A DNA stretch of 64,000 nucleotides. Origin: Halomonas icarae. Its GTDB lineage: Bacteria; Pseudomonadota; Gammaproteobacteria; Pseudomonadales; Halomonadaceae. Positions 25,378 through 34,249 of the stretch are shown here, piece by piece. Every line of letters begins with the position of its first letter. The first letter of the stretch is position 1. Under the pieces are notes generated by a model. The model was not told the DNA's origin and did not search any database. It saw only the letters and a program-made list of their open reading frames with translations. Location: assembly GCF_009901955.1 (NCBI RefSeq), contig NZ_WUTS01000001.1, forward strand, positions 496,001 through 560,000, read 5' to 3'. A program made the position numbers and the translations under genes.

Positions 25378-25800
25378 TTACGTCTCGCCGTTGAGGGTGA
25401 TGATCAGGCGTCGTGGTCCGCCGTGGTCGCGGTGCTCGCCGAGCCTGATACCCTGCCAGGTGCCCAGCGCCAGGCGACCGTCGCGCACCGCCAGGGTCAG
25501 CTGGGTACCCAGCAGGCTGGCGATGACGTGGGCCGGCATATCGTCCGGCCCCTCCAGGGTGTGGTGGAAGTAGGGCAGGTCACCCGGGACCAGCCGGCGC
25601 AGGAAGGCATCCATGTCGTGGCGCACATCGGGGTCGGCATTCTCGTTGAGGGTCAGCGAGGCCGAGGTGTGCTGCAGCTGCAGGTGCAGCAACCCCACCC
25701 GGCAGTGGGCCAGCTCCGGCACGGCCTCGACGATTCGCTCCGTGATCAGATGGAACCCCCGCGCCAGGGCGGGAAGACGGATCTCCTGCTGGTGCCACAT
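25378..25800 (-). CDS. YjbQ/UPF0047 family protein
   Basis: 140 residues, the family's usual length, with AAGGAG upstream. Conserved blocks are seen: LLHLQLQHTSASLTLNENADPDVRHDMDAFLRR and LGTWQGIRLGEHRDHGGPRRL. Members have a conserved metal-binding pocket and are often annotated as thiamine-phosphate synthase-like, but the physiological role is not settled. It lies 29 bases after the nitrilase-family gene on the same strand, probably in one transcript. Confidence 0.88.
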   Translation of the reverse strand: MWHQQEIRLPALARGFHLITERIVEAVPELAHCRVGLLHLQLQHTSASLTLNENADPDVRHDMDAFLRRLVPGDLPYFHHTLEGPDDMPAHVIASLLGTQLTLAVRDGRLALGTWQGIRLGEHRDHGGPRRLIITLNGET

Positions 25801-25829
25801 GGTCTCGTGCTCCTTGTTGTCAGCTGTTG

Positions 25830-26672
25830 TCAGCGATAGCCCGCCATCAGTTCGCGGATCAGCGGGGTATCGGCATCGCGATGGGTGGGCAGCTCGAAGC
25901 GGGCATGCGCGATGGCGGTGCGCGACAGCTCGGCGGTGATCAGCATCTCGCGCTCCTCGGCCTCGGCGAGCAGCTCGCCGCGGGGGCCGAGGATGCGTGA
26001 GCCGCCCCAGAAGTGGCTCTGCCCCTCGGGGCCGTAGCGGTTGGCCATGATGACCGGGGTGCCGTAGGTCATGGCGTAGAATTGCACATTGAGCACCCAG
26101 TTCTGCTCGTTGGAAAAATCATCGCTGACCACGCCCGAGGCCGAGTTGATCGGTGCACAGAGCACCGTGGGGCGGGGCAGCAGCGCGGCATGCACCAGTG
26201 CCGGGTTCCACAGGTCGGCGCAGATCAGCTGGGTCGCCGACCAGCCGGGGCGCACCTGCGTCTGGGTCAGCTCGTTGCCGTGGGTGAACCACTTGCCCTC
26301 CTCGAGGCCACCATAGGTGGGCAGGTTCAGCTTGCGGTGCACCGCGGTGATCTCACCCGCCTGAAGGATGGCCAGCGCGTTGTAGTATTCGCCGGGACTC
26401 GCCTCCTCGACGAAGCCAACCACCGTCTGCATCTCGCCACAGGCCTGGGCCAGCTCGCCTAGGCGTGGATCCTCCAGCGGCATGGCCACCTGCATCACGC
26501 GGCTGCCCAGTCCGTAGCCTGTCAACGAGAGCTCGGGGAAGACCAGCAGCTCGACGCCGCTCTCACGGGCCTCGTGGATGGTGGCGAGGTGTTGGGCCAG
26601 ATTGGCATCCACATCGCCGAGAGTGGCATTGATCTGGGCGGCGCCGACGCGAAGCCTGTCCTGGTAGTGCAT
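25830..26672 (-). CDS. Carbon-nitrogen hydrolase (nitrilase superfamily)
   Basis: 280 residues with the complete catalytic set: Glu in FPELSLTGYG, Lys in HRKLNLPTYG and Cys in LICADLWNP. The fold and length fit amidase/N-carbamoylase branches rather than true nitrilases. The sequence YNALAILQAGEI is also typical. Cytosolic; substrate unknown. It is followed by yjbQ and separated from the upstream transporter operon by a hairpin terminator. Confidence 0.88.
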   Translation of the reverse strand: MHYQDRLRVGAAQINATLGDVDANLAQHLATIHEARESGVELLVFPELSLTGYGLGSRVMQVAMPLEDPRLGELAQACGEMQTVVGFVEEASPGEYYNALAILQAGEITAVHRKLNLPTYGGLEEGKWFTHGNELTQTQVRPGWSATQLICADLWNPALVHAALLPRPTVLCAPINSASGVVSDDFSNEQNWVLNVQFYAMTYGTPVIMANRYGPEGQSHFWGGSRILGPRGELLAEAEEREMLITAELSRTAIAHARFELPTHRDADTPLIRELMAGYR

Positions 26673-26692
26673 CTCTTTCCCCTTGAAAAGAG

Positions 26693-26718
26693 GGAGGGCC
26701 GCCCGCGGGCGGCCCTCC
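26693..26718 (-). terminator. Terminator of the quaternary-ammonium importer operon
   Basis: Perfect 26-base palindrome (GGAGGGCCGCCCG and its complement); on the minus strand it runs into CTCTTTTCAAGG. A second small stem CCGCTGT-GTAA-ACAGCGG lies at 26731-26748, nearer the operon. Confidence 0.65.
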
Positions 26719-26786
26719 TTGGTGTAAAAGCCGCTGTGTAAACAGCGGTAGAAATAGCCGGCATTATGCCAGCCATGCCGTAGAGG

Positions 26787-27668
26787 TCACAGCAGCTCGT
26801 TCTCCTCGAGGAAGGAATGGGCCACGTCCTCGATGGTCTCGCGCTCGACGTCGACCCGGGCGTTGAGTTCCGCCATGGTCGCGTCGTCCAGCAGTGAGGA
26901 GAGCGCGTTCATCTGCGACTCGAGCTCGGGAAGCTCGTCGAGGGTCTCCTGGCGCACCACCGGCGTCAGGGCGTAGGCGGGGAAGAAGCCCTGGTCGTCC
27001 TCGAGCACCCGGAAGTCGAAGGCCGGGATGCGCCCATCGGTGGCGAACACCAGGCCCACCTCGACCTCGCCGTCGCGCAGCGCCGGGTAGACCAGGCCGG
27101 AGTCCATGCGCTTGACGTCGCCGCGGGAGACGCGGAAGTCATAGGCCTGCTGGAGCGGGCGCCAGCCATCCTCGCGGGCATAGAACTCGGCGTTCAGGGC
27201 GAAGGTCAGCGACTCACCATCGTTGATCGCCTCGGCCAGCTTGGAGAGGGAGTCGATGCCGGTCTCCTCGACGCTCTCCGCACGCATCGCCAGGGCATAG
27301 GTGTTGTTGGCCTCGGAGGGCTCGAGCCACACCAGGCCCTTCTCGGCGTCGAGCTCCTTGACCCGCTGGTAGCTCTCCTCCGACGAGAGGCTCTCCGTCA
27401 CGTCGTTGTAGTTGATCAGCGAGGTGCCGGTGTACTCCCAGTAGAGGTCGATCTGGCCGTTCTCCTGGGCCTGGCGCAGCACGGCGGAACCCATGCCGGC
27501 GCGAGTGTCGACCTCGTAGCCCAGGCCCTCCAGGTACTGGGTGGTCATGCTGGAGAGGATCTGCTGCTCGGTGAAGTTCTTGCCTCCGACGGTAATCTCG
27601 GCGGCGCCGGCGGTGGTCATGGCACCGGCCAGGGCCAGGCCGGACAGGGTGGTCATCAAGCGTTTCAT
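26787..27668 (-). CDS. ABC transporter substrate-binding protein for glycine betaine/choline-type osmolytes
   Basis: 293 residues from ATG 27668, with GAGGAG upstream. A Sec signal (MKRLMTTLSGLALAGAMTTAGAA) is followed by ITVGGKNFTEQQILSSM, the classic start of OpuCC/OsmX/ProX-like proteins. Later WEYTGTSLIN and RMDSGLVYPALRDGEVEVGLVFATDGRI form the ligand pocket. Last gene of a four-gene operon (permease, ATPase, permease, binding protein). It imports compatible solutes, or supplies them for catabolism; the specific ligand is not fixed by sequence. Confidence 0.9.
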   Translation of the reverse strand: MKRLMTTLSGLALAGAMTTAGAAEITVGGKNFTEQQILSSMTTQYLEGLGYEVDTRAGMGSAVLRQAQENGQIDLYWEYTGTSLINYNDVTESLSSEESYQRVKELDAEKGLVWLEPSEANNTYALAMRAESVEETGIDSLSKLAEAINDGESLTFALNAEFYAREDGWRPLQQAYDFRVSRGDVKRMDSGLVYPALRDGEVEVGLVFATDGRIPAFDFRVLEDDQGFFPAYALTPVVRQETLDELPELESQMNALSSLLDDATMAELNARVDVERETIEDVAHSFLEENELL

Positions 27669-27717
27669 GGCTATTTCTCCTCGTGTGACGGTAAAGGGTC
27701 TAGCACGGTTGCAACGG

Positions 27718-28449
27718 TCAGGCGCGCGACGGGTTGACCCCACGCGGCACCACCAGGAAGGCGACGGTGGCGATCAGGGCGTCCACCACGATCGCCAGCA
27801 GCGCCGTGGGGATGGCGCCGGAGAGCATCATCACCGGATCGTAGAGGTCGATGCCGGTGAAGATCAGCTCGCCCAGCCCCCCGGCGCCGATCAGAAAGGC
27901 CAGCGGCACGGTGCCCACGTTGATGGTCAGGGCGGTGCGCATGCCGGCGAAGATCACGTATAGAGCGTTGGGCAGCTCGACCTTGAGCAGCCGCTGGGTC
28001 GCCGACATGCCGATGCCGGCGGCGGCCTCCATCAACGCCGGGTTGACCCCCGCGAGGCCGGCATAGGTGTTGCGCGTGATGGGCAGCAGGGTAGCCACGA
28101 AGAGCCCGAACACCGCTGGCACCGTGCCGATGCCCAGGAAGCTCATGGAGAGCGCCAGCACGGCGAGGGTCGGGATGGTGGTGCCGACGTTGAGCACCTG
28201 CATCAGCGATTCGGCCCAGCGTGCCATGGCGGGGCGCGAGAGCAGAATGCCCAGCGGGATCGCCACGCAGATGGCCAGCCCGCCCGAGATGGCAGTCAGC
28301 CATAGATGCTGCACGGCCAGGAACTGCACGTCGGGCAAGTACCAGAGGAACTCATCGATCACCCCGCTCGACTGGGCCCAGATGCCGGCCAGGAAGACGG
28401 CGACCAGCAGGAGCGCCTGCAGGGCCCCACGAAGGCTCTGTATCGGCAT
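27718..28449 (-). CDS. ABC importer permease, second membrane subunit
   Basis: 243 residues from ATG 28449, four bases after the ATPase stop, so translation is probably coupled. About six membrane helices are predicted. The ATPase-contact loop reads EAAAGIGMSATQRLLKVELPNALYVIFAGMRTA, the EAA motif of this transporter family. It lies between the ATPase and the binding protein and pairs with the other permease at 29658-30323. Confidence 0.9.
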   Translation of the reverse strand: MPIQSLRGALQALLLVAVFLAGIWAQSSGVIDEFLWYLPDVQFLAVQHLWLTAISGGLAICVAIPLGILLSRPAMARWAESLMQVLNVGTTIPTLAVLALSMSFLGIGTVPAVFGLFVATLLPITRNTYAGLAGVNPALMEAAAGIGMSATQRLLKVELPNALYVIFAGMRTALTINVGTVPLAFLIGAGGLGELIFTGIDLYDPVMMLSGAIPTALLAIVVDALIATVAFLVVPRGVNPSRA

Positions 28450-28453
28450 CGGC

Positions 28454-29617
28454 TTACTCCTTGCTCGTGGTCTCGGTGCTTGCCTGGGGCGAACGCTCGG
28501 CGGTCCGGAAGCGGGCACCCAGATGGTGCGTCATGGCACGCTGGGTAATGTGACCGCAGACACGCCCCTCGTCGTCAACGCAGGGCAGCCAGGTGGCGTC
28601 CTTGGCGAACATCAACGAGGCGACCTTGCGCAGGTCATCGTCGAGGGTCACCGTGGCCGGCACGTTCTGGAAGTGATCGCGACAGTAGCCCTTGGTGGTG
28701 CGGGCCTTGGCCCGGGTGATCAGGCCCACCGGCTGGCGCTGGTCGTTCACCATCAGGATGGCGTTCTGGTAACCGAAGTCGTCGATGCGGGCCTGCGCCG
28801 TCTCCAGGGTGTCGCCTGGCTTGATCGTGGCGATCTCGTCGGAGACCACCTCGCGGACCCTGACCAGGTTGAGGCGCTTGAGCGCGCGGTCCTCGCCCAG
28901 GAAGGACTCGACGAAGGCGTTCCGAGGTGCCGCCAACAGGTCGTCCGGCTCGGAGTGCTGGACCAGCTTGCCCTCGCGAAACACCGCGATGCGATCGCCC
29001 ATCTTGATCGCCTCGTCGATGTCGTGGCTGACGAACATGATGGTCTTCTTGAGCTCCTGCTGCATCTTGAGGAACTCATCCTGGATCACCGTGCGGTTGA
29101 TGGGGTCGATGGCGCCGAAAGGCTCATCCATCAGCATCACCGGCGGGTCGGCGGCCAGCGCACGGGCCACGCCAATGCGCTGCTGCTGCCCCCCGGAGAG
29201 CTCGTTTGGGTAGCGCTTCAGGAAGGCGTCGGGCTCCATGGCGATCATCGCCATCAGCTCGCGGGCCCGCTCGCGGTATCTGGCCTTGTCCCAGCCGAGC
29301 AGCTTCGGCACCACCGTGATGTTCTCCTCGATGGTCATGTTGGGGAACAGGCCGATCTGCTGAATCACGTAGCCGATGCTGCGGCGCAGGCTCTGGGTAT
29401 CCATGCCGGTGGTGTCCTCGCCGTCGATGAACACCTTGCCGGAGGTGGGCTGGATGATGCGGTTGATCATCTTCAGCGTGGTCGTCTTGCCGCACCCGGA
29501 GGGGCCGAGCAGGATGCAGATCTCGCCCCGGGGGACCTCCATGCTGATGTGATCGGCGGCGACCACGGCACCCTTGGGGGTATCGAAGACCTTGGTCAGG
29601 TTATCGAGTTTGATCAT
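28454..29617 (-). CDS. ABC importer ATPase with C-terminal CBS domains (OpuCA/OsmV type)
   Basis: 387 residues. Walker A GPSGCGKTT (near 38-46), Q-loop YVIQQIGLFPN, signature LSGGQQQRIGVARALA and Walker B VMLMDEPFGAIDP are all intact. After residue ~245 come two CBS motifs (KPGDTLETAQARIDDFGYQNAILMV and VTLDDDLRKVASLMFAKDATWLPCV). In OpuA-type transporters these sense ionic strength or nucleotides and gate transport. This supports osmotic control of the importer. Confidence 0.93.
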   Translation of the reverse strand: MIKLDNLTKVFDTPKGAVVAADHISMEVPRGEICILLGPSGCGKTTTLKMINRIIQPTSGKVFIDGEDTTGMDTQSLRRSIGYVIQQIGLFPNMTIEENITVVPKLLGWDKARYRERARELMAMIAMEPDAFLKRYPNELSGGQQQRIGVARALAADPPVMLMDEPFGAIDPINRTVIQDEFLKMQQELKKTIMFVSHDIDEAIKMGDRIAVFREGKLVQHSEPDDLLAAPRNAFVESFLGEDRALKRLNLVRVREVVSDEIATIKPGDTLETAQARIDDFGYQNAILMVNDQRQPVGLITRAKARTTKGYCRDHFQNVPATVTLDDDLRKVASLMFAKDATWLPCVDDEGRVCGHITQRAMTHHLGARFRTAERSPQASTETTSKE

Positions 29618-29657
29618 GTGGTTTCCTTGTCAGAGGCCGGGTAAGCGGCTCGCAGGG

Positions 29658-30323
29658 TCAGGCCGGCTCGGCGGCCCGCTCCATGCCCTTGGGCGTCAGG
29701 CGCTTCTGCACGAAGAGCAGTGTGTAGTCGACGATGATCGCCAGCAGGCTCACCGCCACGGCGCCAACAATCAGCTGGCGCGGGTCGGACTGCGAGATGC
29801 CGCGGCTGATGAAGGTGCCGAGGCCGCCGGCACCGATATAGGCGGCGATCGCCATGACCCCGATATTGAGGACCACGGCGGTGCGCACGCCGGCCATGAT
29901 CACCGGCACCGCCAGCGGGATCTCCACCATGCGCAGGCGTTGGTTGGGGCTCATGCCGATGCCGCGGGCGGCTTCACGCAGCGCCGGGTTGACGTTGTTG
30001 ATGGCGGTGTAGGTGTTGCGGATGATCGGCAGCTGGGAGTAGAGCAGCACCGCGATCACCGCGGGCACATAGCCGATGCCGTGGCCGATCAGCGAAAGCA
30101 CCGGAATCATGATCCCGAACAGTGCAATCGAGGGGATGGTGACGATGATCGAGGCGAGATAGAGCACCAGCCGTGCCACCCGTTCGTTCTTGGTGATGGC
30201 GATGCCGATGGGCACGCCGGTGAGGGTGGCGAGACCCACAGCCACACCCACCAGGGAGATATGCTCCAGGGTGCGCGCGAGCAGCAGGTCCAGGTTGTCC
30301 AGGGCGTACTGAATCAGCTCCAA
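29658..30323 (-). CDS. ABC importer permease, first membrane subunit
   Basis: 221 residues, starting with TTG at 30323 behind a good AAGGAG. About six membrane helices are predicted, with the EAA-type loop REAARGIGMSPNQRLRMVEIPLAVPVIMAG. It is the first gene of the operon. The 289-base spacer upstream (30324-30612) should hold the promoter; it also contains three GGCGTC units near 30,587, but I could not pick a convincing -35/-10 pair. Confidence 0.9.
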   Translation of the reverse strand: MELIQYALDNLDLLLARTLEHISLVGVAVGLATLTGVPIGIAITKNERVARLVLYLASIIVTIPSIALFGIMIPVLSLIGHGIGYVPAVIAVLLYSQLPIIRNTYTAINNVNPALREAARGIGMSPNQRLRMVEIPLAVPVIMAGVRTAVVLNIGVMAIAAYIGAGGLGTFISRGISQSDPRQLIVGAVAVSLLAIIVDYTLLFVQKRLTPKGMERAAEPA

Positions 30324-30612
30324 GGCGACTCTCCTTTGATGATGGCGTAACGCCGCGGTCGAGGCGGCCTCCCGGGACGCGACGAGGCCATCGCGACGGG
30401 ATCAGCGCAAATAGTAATGGCGGCGGCGTGCCTCACTTGCCGAGCGAAAGCTTATCAAACCTCACGTTCCATTTTGCGAGTAATGGGTGGTGAGGCGTAC
30501 CGTCGTGATTGTCAAACGCATCCCACGCCCATCCCACATCCATCCCTTGGGCCTGTTCAGGTAGTGCCTGCACCGTCATGGCGTCGGCGTCGGCGTCGGC
30601 GGCACGGCCGGT

Positions 30613-31074
30613 TCAGCGCTCGCGGCGTGCCGACCAGTGACGCTGCATCTCCAGGAAGGTGAGCGAGGCCGACCAGGTGATCAGCATGAAGCCCAGCAGC
30701 GCCTCGCTGCCGGTGATGAAACGCAGCGGGCCGGTGGGGATAAGGTCGCCGTAGCCCAGGGTGGTGTAGGTGATGGCGGAAAAGTAGACGAAGTCGAGAA
30801 ACTGCAGTGTGGCGATCCCCTCGAGGCTACCGGCCAGAGGGTGCTGGGCGAGCAGCACCATGCCGACGGCGAACATCCAGATTTCCGTCACATGGGTGGC
30901 AAAGAGCACGAAGCTGAGCATCAGGAAGCGCCGGCGCAGGGTGCCGCGGGCACGCTCAAGGCTCCGCCAGAGCCGCATCGACACCTCGTAGTGGAGCAGG
31001 ATGCAGAGGACCACAACGATCAGGGTCACGATCACGGCCCAGAGATGGCCGGCATCCAGGTGGGCATCGAACAC
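30613..31074 (-). CDS. Two-helix potassium channel family protein
   Basis: 153 residues from GTG 31074, which has GGAG at seven bases; the long upstream frame lacks support. Helices near residues 9-27 and 46-70 are followed by a pore helix, the selectivity filter TTLGYGDL and a last helix. There is no TrkA-N/RCK domain, so gating is not obvious. Inner-membrane K+ channel (family knowledge). It lies between the osmolyte importer and the phosphorylase gene, on the importer's strand. Confidence 0.82.
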   Translation of the reverse strand: MFDAHLDAGHLWAVIVTLIVVVLCILLHYEVSMRLWRSLERARGTLRRRFLMLSFVLFATHVTEIWMFAVGMVLLAQHPLAGSLEGIATLQFLDFVYFSAITYTTLGYGDLIPTGPLRFITGSEALLGFMLITWSASLTFLEMQRHWSARRER

Positions 31075-31219
31075 TGTTGGACTCCGCTGGTCGGTCACCG
31101 TCAGCCTAGCGTGATCGATGGCTGGCGTTAAGACCCGCGTATCGTCAAGACGCCTCGTCGAAACGGCTGCTAGGATGGAGCCACCGGCCTTCTCGAGTGC
31201 CATGCCTGGAGATGTTGCG

Positions 31220-32800
31220 ATGAACAAGACCTCCTCCGAGGCGACGCCGCTGGACGATACCCTCTCGCCGCTGGCGCTCAAGCGTGTCGGCATCGATACC
31301 TATCGCGAGCATGTGGCCTACCTGCACCGCGAGTGCCACCGTTATCGCGCCGAGGGCTTTCAGGCACTCTCCAAGGTCGAGGTGCGCGCCAATGGTCGCT
31401 GTATCCTCGCCAGCCTCAACGTGGTCGATGACCCCGGCATCGTCGACTGCCAGCAGCTGGGGCTCTCCGAGGATGCCTTTGCCTCGCTGGGCCTGGAGGA
31501 GGGGCGGCCGGTAAGCGTCTCCCAGGCGGAGCCACCTGCGTCGATTCCCGCCCTGCATGGCAAGATTCGCGGCGAGCGTCTCACCCGCGCCGACTATCGG
31601 GGAATCATTCAGGATATCGCCGGGCTGCGTTACTCGAAGATCGAGCTGACCGCCTTCGTGGTGGCCTGTGATCTGGGCGAGCTGGATCGCGAGGAGATCT
31701 TCTACCTCAGTGACGCCATGTGTCGGGTCGGACGCCGTCTCGACTGGCACGAGCAACCGGTGGTCGACAAGCACTGCATCGGCGGCATCCCCGGCAACCG
31801 GACCTCGATGCTGGTGGTGCCCATCGTCGCCGCCCATGGGCTGCTCTGTCCCAAGACCTCGTCGCGGGCCATCACCTCGCCCTCGGGCACCGCCGATACC
31901 ATGGAGGTACTGGCCACCGTCGACCTGCCCTTCGACACCCTGGGGGAGATCGTGCGTCGCCATCGTGGCTGTGTGGCCTGGGGCGGCAGCAGCCAGCTCT
32001 CGCCGGCCGATGATGTACTGATCTCGGTGGAGCGCCCGCTCTCCATCGACTCACCGGGCCAGATGGTGGCCTCGATTCTCTCCAAGAAGGTGTCCGCCGG
32101 CTCCACCCATCTGCTGCTCGATATTCCCGTTGGCCCCCACGCCAAGGTGCGGTCGATGCCTGAGGCTCGTCGGCTGCGCAAGCTGTTCGAGTTCGTGGCC
32201 GGACGCATGGGGCTGACCCTGGAGGTGGTGATCACCGACGGTAGCCAGCCGATCGGCCGTGGCATCGGTCCCATGCTAGAGGCTCGCGATGTGATGCGGG
32301 TACTGACCAATCATCTGGACGCCCCCATGGACCTGCGTCAGAAGGCGCTGCGGCTGGCCGGCCGGATGCTCGAGTTCGATCCCGATGTGCGCGGCGGGGA
32401 TGGCTTCTCTATCGCCCGGGATATTCTCGATTCGGGGCGTGCCCTGGACAAGATGCAGGCGATCATCGAGGCTCAGGGAGCGAAGGCCTTCGATCCCGAT
32501 AACCCGCCGCTGGCGAGGCATCGCTTCGAGGTGACGGCACCCCGGGGCGGCGTGGTGGTCGCCATCGACAACCTCAAGCTGGCGCGTGTCGCCCGGCTGG
32601 CCGGGGCACCCAAGGCCACCGGGGCAGGCATTGATCTGGCCGTGCGACTCGGTGATGTGGTCAGGCCAGGCCAGCCTTTCTATACCGTCTATGCCGCCTA
32701 TCGCAACGAACTCACGCTGGCCCATCAGTCCAGTGAGCGCGATAGCGGCATCACCCTGGGAGAGCATGACGAGCTGCCCCAACTGAACGTGGAGATGTGA
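31220..32800 (+). CDS. AMP/thymidine phosphorylase family protein
   Basis: 526 residues from ATG 31220, with GGAG eight bases before. About 90 N-terminal residues resemble the extra domain of archaeal AMP phosphorylases. The phosphorylase core follows, with [57 protein letters not shown] and [17 protein letters not shown]. Members phosphorolyse nucleosides or NMPs. Only four bases separate it from the PRPP-synthetase-like gene, implying a joint role in ribose-phosphate or nucleotide salvage (inference). The extra N-terminal domain argues against an ordinary DeoA. Confidence 0.85.
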   Translation: MNKTSSEATPLDDTLSPLALKRVGIDTYREHVAYLHRECHRYRAEGFQALSKVEVRANGRCILASLNVVDDPGIVDCQQLGLSEDAFASLGLEEGRPVSVSQAEPPASIPALHGKIRGERLTRADYRGIIQDIAGLRYSKIELTAFVVACDLGELDREEIFYLSDAMCRVGRRLDWHEQPVVDKHCIGGIPGNRTSMLVVPIVAAHGLLCPKTSSRAITSPSGTADTMEVLATVDLPFDTLGEIVRRHRGCVAWGGSSQLSPADDVLISVERPLSIDSPGQMVASILSKKVSAGSTHLLLDIPVGPHAKVRSMPEARRLRKLFEFVAGRMGLTLEVVITDGSQPIGRGIGPMLEARDVMRVLTNHLDAPMDLRQKALRLAGRMLEFDPDVRGGDGFSIARDILDSGRALDKMQAIIEAQGAKAFDPDNPPLARHRFEVTAPRGGVVVAIDNLKLARVARLAGAPKATGAGIDLAVRLGDVVRPGQPFYTVYAAYRNELTLAHQSSERDSGITLGEHDELPQLNVEM

Positions 32801-32804
32801 CCCC

Positions 32805-33719
32805 GTGAGCCCAGATCGCCGAGCCGTACTGCTCCACTTCGCCGACGAAGCCGCCGCGGCGCGCCGCTTGGCCGCTGCCTCCGGCCTGCAGGCGCTGGCC
32901 GTTGACCGCCACCGCTTCCCCGATGACGAGCTCAAGCTGACCCTGCCTTTCGCCGAGAAGGGCGCCTTTCCCGAGACACTGGTGATCTACCGCAGCCTGG
33001 ACAGGCCCAATGACAAGCTGGTGGAGCTGTTGCTGCTGGCGCGCCATGCCTGCCGGCAGGGCGTGGGACGCCTGCTGCTGGTGGCGCCCTATCTCGCCTA
33101 TATGCGCCAGGATATCGCCTTCCACCCCGGCGAGATCGTCAGCCAGACCGTAGTGGGGGGCTTCCTGGCGGAGCTGTTTGATGGGGTGATCACGGTGGAC
33201 CCTCACCTGCATCGTATCGAGCGGCTGGAGCAGGCGATCCCCCTCGAGCATGCGCTGGCCCTGTCCGGCGCCCCGCGGCTGGCCGAGCTGGTCGCCGAAA
33301 GGCGCCCCGGAGCGCTGCTGCTGGGGCCCGATGAGGAGGCGGGGCAGTGGGTGGCCAGGGCGGCCGAGGTCACCGGCGGTGAGCATGGCGTGTGTCGCAA
33401 GGTGCGACACGGTGACCGCGAGGTGTCGATTCAACTGCCCGACATCCCCGTGGCGGGACGCGAGGTGGTGCTGATGGATGACGTGGCCAGCTCAGGGCAT
33501 ACGGTGGCCCGTGCTGCCGAGGCGCTGCTGGCGGCCGGCGCGGACTCGGTGGATGTGGCCCTGACCCATGCTCTGTTCGCCGAGGATGCCCTGGCGGTGA
33601 TTCGTGCGGCCGGGGTGGGCCAGGTATGGAGTACCGACTGCATCGCTCATCCGAGCAATGCCATCGACATGGCACCGGTGCTGGCCGAGGCTCTGGCCCG
33701 GCTGCTGGGACGGAGGTAG
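32805..33719 (+). CDS. Ribose-phosphate diphosphokinase-like protein (divergent PRPP synthetase family)
   Basis: 304 residues from GTG 32805, four bases after the phosphorylase stop. PRPP-synthetase landmarks are present: HRFPDDELKLTLP at the N-terminus, LLLVAPYLAYMRQD, TVDPHLHRIE, and the PRPP loop VVLMDDVASSGHT. Several positions differ from canonical PrsA, for example in the flexible loop, and the tight coupling to a nucleotide phosphorylase suggests a specialised enzyme, perhaps running in reverse or on another sugar phosphate. That is inference. A second, canonical prsA would be expected elsewhere. Confidence 0.82.
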   Translation: MSPDRRAVLLHFADEAAAARRLAAASGLQALAVDRHRFPDDELKLTLPFAEKGAFPETLVIYRSLDRPNDKLVELLLLARHACRQGVGRLLLVAPYLAYMRQDIAFHPGEIVSQTVVGGFLAELFDGVITVDPHLHRIERLEQAIPLEHALALSGAPRLAELVAERRPGALLLGPDEEAGQWVARAAEVTGGEHGVCRKVRHGDREVSIQLPDIPVAGREVVLMDDVASSGHTVARAAEALLAAGADSVDVALTHALFAEDALAVIRAAGVGQVWSTDCIAHPSNAIDMAPVLAEALARLLGRR

Positions 33720-33737
33720 CGGGGGGCACCAACGCAA

Positions 33738-33759
33738 GCGCCGCCCCGAGGGGCGGCGC
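33738..33759. terminator. Hairpin between convergent genes
   Basis: GCGCCGCCCC-GA-GGGGCGGCGC, a ten-base perfect stem 18 bases after the PRPP-synthetase-like gene; no T-tract. Confidence 0.55.
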
Positions 33760-33811
33760 GGATAACAAGCCTTGGCGTTGCTGCTCTGAAGCGTTCCAGG
33801 CGTGTTGCGTA

Positions 33812-34096
33812 TCAGGCGTAGGCCTGACGCGGCATGAAGGCCTGCAGACTCTCCAGGCTCATGACCTTCCAGCCGGTGTCAGGCTGGTCGGTGCGAAAGC
33901 CGATATCGTAACCCTGGTCGGTCAGGCGGGATTGCCAGAACTCCTGGGTGGCCAGCTCCTCGGCCTCATCGGAGGTGGCCGCATGGAAGATGCCGCCACC
34001 GAGATGCTGCTCCTGACCGCGGGGATGAATGGCAAAGACATCGACGAGAAAGGCGTGCATGTCGCTCTCACTGACTGGTGACTGTGAGGGCATCAT
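33812..34096 (-). CDS. Small conserved-looking protein of unknown function
   Basis: 94 residues (ATG 34096 or 34093; ATG 34060, MHAFLVDVFAIHPRG, has a GAGAG upstream and may be the true start). Soluble and acidic, with the segments GGGIFHAATSDEAEELATQEFWQSRL and TGWKVMSLESLQAFM. I do not recognise a family. Codon use matches the chromosome, so it is likely a real core gene. Confidence 0.6.
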   Translation of the reverse strand: MMPSQSPVSESDMHAFLVDVFAIHPRGQEQHLGGGIFHAATSDEAEELATQEFWQSRLTDQGYDIGFRTDQPDTGWKVMSLESLQAFMPRQAYA

Positions 34097-34201
34097 AGCC
34101 CTTGCCTGTCGGAAATGAGAGCGAACCCCGATTCCGTTGTGTTACCTCCCATGTCGGCGCTGCATCATTCCTCGGCGGCATGGTCGATGCCACAGACGAT
34201 A

Positions 34202-34230
34202 GCGCCCCGAATGCCAGGCATCCGGGGCGT
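34202..34230 (-). terminator. Hairpin downstream of the M42 peptidase gene
   Basis: GCGCCCCGAATGCC and GGCATCCGGGGCGT pair with one A/C mismatch (loop A). It lies 20 bases past the M42 stop; no T-run follows. Confidence 0.5.
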
Positions 34231-34249
34231 CGCGGGCCGACTCGCTTGA

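Noticed and set aside
28067..29644. 525-codon plus-strand frame opposite the importer operon
   Set aside because: It lies across two clear genes on the other strand and its translation has no domain-like pattern.
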